The notes under the pieces: model-generated | Seen by the model: the letters and a program-made list of their open reading frames with translations, nothing else | Databases searched by the model: none | What the model was told of the DNA's origin: nothing | Translations under genes and position numbers: made by a program | Shown here: one piece after another, positions 59,312-64,000 of the stretch | Position numbering within the stretch: position 1 is the stretch's first letter | How the letters are laid out: each line of letters opens with the position of its first letter | Assembly: GCF_001650725.1 (NCBI RefSeq) | Contig: NZ_LXVX01000038.1 | Coordinates: 1 to 64,000, forward strand | Length of the DNA stretch: 64,000 bases | Reading direction: 5' to 3' | Source: Sphingobium sp. TCM1 | Lineage (GTDB): Bacteria > Pseudomonadota > Alphaproteobacteria > Sphingomonadales > Sphingomonadaceae

Positions 59312-60190
59312 ATGACCCGCATCACCAGCTGGCACGGCAATCCGTCCAAGCCGCTCTACACCCCTCCGGCCGGCGCGATCGACGCCCATTGCCATGTGTT
59401 CGGCCCGATGGCGGACTTCCCCTTCAGCGCAAAAGCCAAATATCTCCCCGAAGACGCCGGCCCGGACATGCTGTTTGCGCTGCGCGACCATCTGGGCTTC
59501 GACCGCAACGTCATCGTGCAGGCCAGCTGCCACGGCACCGACAATGCCGCCACGCTCGATGCCATCGCCAGGTCGAACGGAAAGGCGCGCGGCGTCGCCG
59601 TGGTCGATCCAGCCATCTCGGAAGCCGACCTTGCGGCCCTGCACGACGGCGGGATGCGCGGCATCCGCTTCAATTTCCTCAAGCGTCTGGTCGATGACGC
59701 GCCCAAGGACAAGTTCCTCGAAGTGGCGAAGCGCCTGCCCAAGGGCTGGCATGTCGTCATATATTTCGAGGCGGATATTCTCGAAGAACTGCGTCCCTTC
59801 ATGGATGCGATCCCGGTGCCGCTGGTGATCGACCATATGGGCCGCCCGGACGTGACCCAGGGACCGGACGGCGCCGACATGAAGGCGTTTCGCGCTTTCC
59901 TGAACAGCCGGGACGACATCTGGTTCAAGGCCACTTGCCCCGACCGCCTCGACCAGACTGGCGACCCCTGGAACGCCTTTGCCGATGCAGTGGCGCCGCT
60001 GGTAGCCGACTATCAGGATCGCGTCCTCTGGGGCACCGACTGGCCGCACCCCAATATGCAGGATGCGATCCCCGACGACGGCCATCTGGTCGACATGATC
60101 CCGCGCATCGCGCCGACCGAAGCGCTCCAGCGCAAGCTGCTGATCGAGAATCCGATGCGGCTCTACTGGCCCGAGGAAATCGGCGCCTGA
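59312..60190 (+). CDS. ligI: 2-pyrone-4,6-dicarboxylate hydrolase
   Basis: 292 residues, amidohydrolase superfamily. It opens the lactone of 2-pyrone-4,6-dicarboxylate to 4-oxalomesaconate, without needing a metal in characterised LigI. IDAHCHVFGP holds His26 and His28 (His31/His33 in SYK-6 numbering, offset 5). Further segments are NVIVQASCHGTDNAATLDAI, MRGIRFNFLKRLVDDAPKD, PLVIDHMGRPDV and VLWGTDWPHPNM with the catalytic aspartate. ATG 59312 starts the protein. The plus-strand lig unit ends here. Confidence 0.93.
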   Translation: MTRITSWHGNPSKPLYTPPAGAIDAHCHVFGPMADFPFSAKAKYLPEDAGPDMLFALRDHLGFDRNVIVQASCHGTDNAATLDAIARSNGKARGVAVVDPAISEADLAALHDGGMRGIRFNFLKRLVDDAPKDKFLEVAKRLPKGWHVVIYFEADILEELRPFMDAIPVPLVIDHMGRPDVTQGPDGADMKAFRAFLNSRDDIWFKATCPDRLDQTGDPWNAFADAVAPLVADYQDRVLWGTDWPHPNMQDAIPDDGHLVDMIPRIAPTEALQRKLLIENPMRLYWPEEIGA

Positions 60191-60229
60191 TCGCCCGCCT
60201 GCGTCGGTGCGGAGGCGGAGCGACAGGCC

Positions 60230-61690
60230 TCAGGCCAGCGCCACGCCAACGTCCCGTCCACGCCAGGCGCGCCAGCGCTCCGCGTCCGGACAGGATGTGA
60301 TCCGGTCCTCCAGATTGAAGACCATCGTCTGGCCGCCTGTCGCTTCATAGCATGGCCAGCCGTCCGCCGGCGCGCCATGCCGGACAAAATGCGCGATATG
60401 ATCGGTCATCCGCCGGCCCAGCGCCGCGCGGCGACCCGACATGGGGCCGCCCCGCGCCAGCGCCGCACGCAGGCCGCGCATCGGCCAGGTCAGCGTCAGG
60501 TCCAACCCGTGCGTCGCGCCCGCGATCGGATGGGCATAATCGAACCGATAGAACCAGGTCGGGCTATGCGTCGCGTGCCGGTCGGCAAAATGCCGGGTCG
60601 GCATAGCGAAAGCGACGTCGCTGGCCAGCGCGCGGCGCCCGGCGGCCGTGCGCGGATAGGCTGCGACGATCTTCTGCATCGCCTCGGCGCCCAACTGCCG
60701 CTCCAGCAGCGCTTCGAGCGCTGACCAGCTTGTCGGCAATATCTCTCCGGGCATGAGTTCGAACAGGCGGATCTCCAGCCCCGTCGCGCCGGCGAGCAGC
60801 GGTACCGGCGCGGCCTGCGCCTTATGCAACGCCTCCAGCGACCCCGGCACCAGATCGCCGTCCAGCCACGGCGCCGCCGGCACGGTGCCAGGATTCGCCG
60901 CACCGACAGCCGCCTGCGCCTCGAACAGGTGCGACAGGGGCAGGCTGCGCACATCGGGCGATCCCACCTTGCCCAAGCCCAAAGCCGCCACATAGTCGCG
61001 CGCGATCGCCTCGCTGCGCGACCGGCCGTGCAGCAGGCTGACCGCCCCGCTTTGCATGATCGCCTGCTGGAACAGACCCCTCGCGTCAGGGGCGTGCAGC
61101 AGCAGCGATACCGACATGGAGCCGGCGGACTGGCCGCCGATCGTGACGCGCGACGGATCGCCCCCGAACGCCGCGATATTGTGCTGAACCCATTGCAGCG
61201 CTGCGATCTGGTCGCGCAGGCCCAGATTGGACGGGATGGACGGGTCATCCAGCGCCGCGCCGAAATTGACGAAGCCAAGCACGCCCAGCCGATAATTGAT
61301 GGTGACGACGATGATGCCGCCATCCCTCGCAATGCCGGAGCCGTCATAGGGATTGCCGCTGCCCGCGACAAATGCGCCGCCATGTATCCAGACGTAGACG
61401 GGAAGTCGCTCTCCGTCCGGGCGCCCCTCCGGTACGTAGATATTGAGGGTCAGGCAATTCTCGTCGAAATCAGGAGGTGAAAGCCGCGCCCGTTTCGCGG
61501 AATTGCCATACATTTGCGGGCATTGCGGCCCCATGCTGGAGGCGTCTCTCGCGCCTTCCCAAGCCGGAACGGCGACAGGTGCGGCAAAACGTCCGGCCTG
61601 CGCATAGGGAATGCCGAGCCAGCGCGAAACGCCATCCGCGCTGACACCGCTGACCCTCCCGGCCTGCGTTGCGACGATTCGCCTGTCCAT
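60230..61690 (-). CDS. Type-B carboxylesterase
   Basis: 486 residues, alpha/beta hydrolase of the carboxylesterase type B family. The early pattern is GVSRWLGIPYAQAGRF and ENCLTLNIYVPEG. The oxyanion-hole VWIHGGAF is followed by the nucleophile motif GGQSAGSMSV, an acid in the LLAGATGLEIRLF region and a histidine in PIAGATHGLDLTLTW. No signal peptide is seen from ATG 61690, which has GGGAGCGGAAAG upstream; a longer in-frame start would add a basic, unconserved stretch. Substrates are carboxylic esters. A role in releasing aromatic acids from esters would suit the neighbourhood but is unproven. Confidence 0.83.
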   Translation of the reverse strand: MDRRIVATQAGRVSGVSADGVSRWLGIPYAQAGRFAAPVAVPAWEGARDASSMGPQCPQMYGNSAKRARLSPPDFDENCLTLNIYVPEGRPDGERLPVYVWIHGGAFVAGSGNPYDGSGIARDGGIIVVTINYRLGVLGFVNFGAALDDPSIPSNLGLRDQIAALQWVQHNIAAFGGDPSRVTIGGQSAGSMSVSLLLHAPDARGLFQQAIMQSGAVSLLHGRSRSEAIARDYVAALGLGKVGSPDVRSLPLSHLFEAQAAVGAANPGTVPAAPWLDGDLVPGSLEALHKAQAAPVPLLAGATGLEIRLFELMPGEILPTSWSALEALLERQLGAEAMQKIVAAYPRTAAGRRALASDVAFAMPTRHFADRHATHSPTWFYRFDYAHPIAGATHGLDLTLTWPMRGLRAALARGGPMSGRRAALGRRMTDHIAHFVRHGAPADGWPCYEATGGQTMVFNLEDRITSCPDAERWRAWRGRDVGVALA

Positions 61691-61888
61691 ATGCTTTCCG
61701 CTCCCACCCATTTTTTGCTGATACGACTTAAAGCGCAGGCGACGCCGTCCCGAAACCCTGGAACGGATGATTGATCGCCCTCCCGATATCGGATGGTCGG
61801 ACATGCTCCGGGGTCATGAACTGCGGCGCGCCATAGTGACCTGCATCCCTCGTTCGGATTAGCCTTTGCCGCAACGAGGAGGAGAGGA

Positions 61889-62395
61889 ATGATGGACCTG
61901 TTGGCCGAACTGGTCGCCAAGGAAGAAATAAGGCAGTTGGCGCTGCTCTATTCGCGTGGCGTCGACCGCAAGGACATAGCGCTGCTGCGCTCCCTCTACA
62001 CTATCGACGCCATCGACAATCATGGCCCCTATTATAATGGGCCTGTCGAAGGCTATATCGCCTTCCTCGAAGCATCCCTGCCCCATATGCATATCGGCAG
62101 CCATTGCGTGTGCAATCATCTGGTCCATGTCGACGGCGATGAGGCGGAAGGGGAGGTCTACGCCATCGCATGGCACCTCATCCCGGACGGCAAAGGCGGT
62201 TTGCAGCATGACATCCAGTCGGTGCGCTATGTCGATCGTTACCGCAGGGATGATGGGCAATGGCGGTTCGCCCGGCGCGACGTGACGTTCGACATGAAGC
62301 TGCTCCAGCCGGCCGCCGACCATGGCGCCAAGCCCGATCCCACGCGCGACGTCAGCTATGCCATGCTCCGATCCGCGCTCTTCGCACGACACTGA
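61889..62395 (+). CDS. SnoaL/NTF2-like protein
   Basis: 168 residues with a single SnoaL_4-type domain: LVAKEEIRQLALLYSRGVDRKDIALLRSLYTIDAIDNHG, then SHCVCNHLVHVDGDEAEGEVYAIAWH and VDRYRRDDGQWRFARRDVTFD. GGAGGAGAGGA precedes ATG 61889 (ATG 61892 also in frame). It belongs to the same broad fold as the 252-residue protein at 6941 but is shorter and lacks the coiled coil. Members often sit beside short-chain dehydrogenases in aromatic or steroid catabolic clusters, as here. The reaction is unknown. Confidence 0.65.
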   Translation: MMDLLAELVAKEEIRQLALLYSRGVDRKDIALLRSLYTIDAIDNHGPYYNGPVEGYIAFLEASLPHMHIGSHCVCNHLVHVDGDEAEGEVYAIAWHLIPDGKGGLQHDIQSVRYVDRYRRDDGQWRFARRDVTFDMKLLQPAADHGAKPDPTRDVSYAMLRSALFARH

Positions 62396-62516
62396 TGCCT
62401 CGATTTACGCGGAGGCGATCTTCGGCGGCGGGCGCTTGACAGTCGAGGCGCGCCAATGCTGATCACCTGTTCAACAACACCATTCGTCCATGGACGATAG
62501 ACGGGAAGGATTTGCG

Positions 62517-63269
62517 ATGACACGCTCACTCAATGGCAGGGTCGCGGTTGTGACGGGCGCCGGATCGGGCATCGGCCGCGCCATCGCCCTTCGCCTGGCC
62601 GAGGATACGGCAAAGATTGCAGTCTGGGACATCAATGGGGAAGGCGCTGCCGAAACGGCGCGCCTGATCGAGGAAGCGGGCGGCACCGCCATCGCGATCA
62701 CCGCGGATTGCGCCGAAAAGAGCGCGATCCATGCGGCGGCGGCGGAAACCCGGTCGCGGCTCGGGCCGGTCGCGATCCTCGTGAACAATGCCGGCATAGC
62801 GCCGTTCACGCCCTTCATGGATATTGACGACGACCTGTTCGACAAGGTGATCCGCATCAACCTGCGCGGCCCTTATCTGGTCGTCAAGGAAGTGCTGCCC
62901 GACATGCTCGCCGCCGGATGGGGCCGGGTCATCAACATCACCTCCTCGTCGGTCCAGTCCGGGTCCTTCGCACAGGGGCATTATGTCTCGTCGAAGGGGG
63001 GCCTCATGGGCATGACAAAGGCTTTGGCGCTGGAATTCGCTGCGAGCGGCGTGACGTTCAACATGGTGCCCCCCGGATTCATCGACACCCCGATGCTGCG
63101 CGCCGCGCCGATCGACGTCGAAGCTTTTGCCCAGACCCTGCCCATGAAACGCATCGGCAAGCCCGAGGACATCGCGGCCGCCTGCGCCTATCTGGCGTCG
63201 GAGGAGGCCAGCTATATCACCGGCCAGACGATTAGTACCAATGGCGGCCGCTACATGGGTTCCCACTGA
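62517..63269 (+). CDS. Short-chain dehydrogenase/reductase (FabG-like)
   Basis: 250 residues, classical SDR. The cofactor motif TGAGSGIG is near residue 12, NNAG near residue 90, the catalytic serine is in NITSSSVQSG, and YVSSK is the active-site Tyr-Lys. The C-terminal YLASEEASYITGQTISTNGG is typical. ATG 62517 has GGGAAGGA six bases upstream. It is 23 bp ahead of another SDR. Substrate is unknown. Alcohol or 3-hydroxyacyl-CoA oxidation are the common options for this branch. Confidence 0.8.
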   Translation: MTRSLNGRVAVVTGAGSGIGRAIALRLAEDTAKIAVWDINGEGAAETARLIEEAGGTAIAITADCAEKSAIHAAAAETRSRLGPVAILVNNAGIAPFTPFMDIDDDLFDKVIRINLRGPYLVVKEVLPDMLAAGWGRVINITSSSVQSGSFAQGHYVSSKGGLMGMTKALALEFAASGVTFNMVPPGFIDTPMLRAAPIDVEAFAQTLPMKRIGKPEDIAAACAYLASEEASYITGQTISTNGGRYMGSH

Positions 63270-63292
63270 CGCCAGCCTGGAAGGGATGATCG

Positions 63293-64000
63293 ATGCGTCT
63301 CCACGGCAAGGTCGCCATTATCACCGGCGCCGCAGGGGGAATGGGCGAAGCAGCGGCGCAGCTCTTCGCGCGGGAAGGCGCATCGGTCGCGGCCGTCGAT
63401 CTCGACGAGGCGCGCGTCGCGCCGATCGTGCAGGCCATCCGCGCACAGGGCGGAACGGCGATAGCGGTCGGCGCGGACGTCAGCCGGTCGGCCGAAGTGG
63501 CCGCGATCGTCGCCCGCACCGAAGCTGAACTGGGCCTCCCGACCATCCTGTTCAACAATGCCGGCGTGGACACGGAGAACAAGCAATCGATCCTCTCGAT
63601 CGACGAAGCGGCCTTCGACAAATGTCTTGAAGTCAATCTCAAGGGCGTGTGGCTGATGATAAAGCATGTCGCGCCCCGCATGATCGAGGCGGGTGGCGGA
63701 TCGATCGTCAACACCGCCTCCATCGCCGCGTCGATAGTCGCGGGCACGGCCGGCTATTGCGCGTCCAAGGCGGGCGTGGTCGCGCTCTCCAAGGTCGCGG
63801 CCGTGGAACTTGGGCGGTACGGCATCCGGGTCAACGCCCTCTGTCCCGGTGCGACCGAAACGCCCATGGCCAAGCATCAGCGGGCGGAAATGGAACGGGC
63901 GGGATTGCCGACATCCAGCACGCTGATCGATCGGATGGGCGTGCTCGGCCGCATGGCTGATCCGGAGGAGATGGCGCGGATGGCGCTTTTCCTGGCCAGC
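63293..64000 (+). CDS. Short-chain dehydrogenase/reductase, cut by the window end
   Basis: At least 236 residues are in view and no stop is reached. TGAAGGMG is the cofactor motif, NNAGVD and NTASIAAS (catalytic serine) follow, and YCASK is the catalytic Tyr-Lys pair. The visible end, DPEEMARMALFLAS, is normally about 25-30 residues before the C-terminus, so only a short piece is missing. GGAAGGG lies seven bases before ATG 63293; ATG 63286 is out of frame. It is probably co-transcribed with the preceding SDR and SnoaL-like genes. Confidence 0.78.
   Translation, partial: MRLHGKVAIITGAAGGMGEAAAQLFAREGASVAAVDLDEARVAPIVQAIRAQGGTAIAVGADVSRSAEVAAIVARTEAELGLPTILFNNAGVDTENKQSILSIDEAAFDKCLEVNLKGVWLMIKHVAPRMIEAGGGSIVNTASIAASIVAGTAGYCASKAGVVALSKVAAVELGRYGIRVNALCPGATETPMAKHQRAEMERAGLPTSSTLIDRMGVLGRMADPEEMARMALFLAS

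Noticed and set aside
62436..62470. Sigma70-like promoter with TTGACA before the SDR gene
   Set aside because: The -35-like hexamer is good but no acceptable -10 follows at 16-18 bp.
1..64000. tRNA, rRNA, CRISPR arrays, phage or defence genes
   Set aside because: None recognised on either strand by eye; a tRNAscan and covariance-model search would be needed to exclude small RNAs fully.

Overview
The window looks like chromosome of an alphaproteobacterium of the family Sphingomonadaceae (Sphingobium/Novosphingobium type). It is GC-rich, with long antisense open frames. It carries a complete protocatechuate 4,5-cleavage (lig) gene set arranged much as in Sphingobium SYK-6. It also has lignin-dimer enzymes typical of sphingomonads, short GC-rich intergenic repeats of the kind common in that group, and an aerobic cobalamin pathway.

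Layout. (1) 1-3.7 kb: a uronate catabolism locus with remnants of kduI and kduD, a LacI regulator, a FAH-superfamily hydratase and an ExuT-like transporter. Two matching operator sites link the regulator to both flanking units. At the left edge the 5' part of kduI is joined out of frame to the 3' part of kduD, which looks like an internal deletion (or an assembly join). (2) 3.7-4.45 kb: an unknown small protein behind nested inverted repeats. (3) 4.4-22.8 kb: a candidate lignin-dimer island. It holds a LigD/LigL-like C-alpha dehydrogenase, two MFS carriers, an NTF2-like protein, an aldehyde dehydrogenase, 5-carboxyvanillate decarboxylase LigW, a lignostilbene dioxygenase, a MarR regulator, a TonB receptor, two overlapping LigF-type glutathione S-transferases, a CoA ligase, a lipoprotein quinohemoprotein alcohol dehydrogenase and an amidohydrolase. 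(4) 22.8-27.0 kb: a ThuA-like protein, an M28 peptidase and a Na+/H+ antiporter. (5) 27.1-35.8 kb: an FNR-type regulator and the cbb3 oxidase operon ccoNOQP-ccoG-fixHIS. (6) 35.85-51.6 kb: an aerobic cobalamin cluster (bluB, cobO, F, B, M, E, L, K, J, I, H, G, N, W) and a cobalt transporter, with two closely related cobalamin riboswitches. (7) 51.7-60.2 kb: the protocatechuate 4,5-cleavage genes, with ligR, an uncharacterised dehydrogenase gene and ligJABC on the minus strand and ligKUI divergent on the plus strand. (8) 60.2-64.0 kb: a type-B carboxylesterase, a SnoaL-like protein and two short-chain dehydrogenases, the last cut by the window edge.

How it fits together (inference). The island would take up aromatic dimers (TonB receptor, MFS), oxidise side chains (SDR, quinohemoprotein, aldehyde dehydrogenase), cleave ether bonds (GST pair) or stilbenes (dioxygenase), and decarboxylate 5-carboxyvanillate to vanillate. 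After O-demethylation encoded elsewhere, protocatechuate would enter the lig pathway to pyruvate and oxaloacetate. Demethylation and methyl transfer are not encoded here. The cobalamin cluster lacks cobA, cobS, cobT, cobQ, cobD, cobP, cobV and cobU in this window. I found no tRNA, rRNA, CRISPR array, transposase or phage gene.
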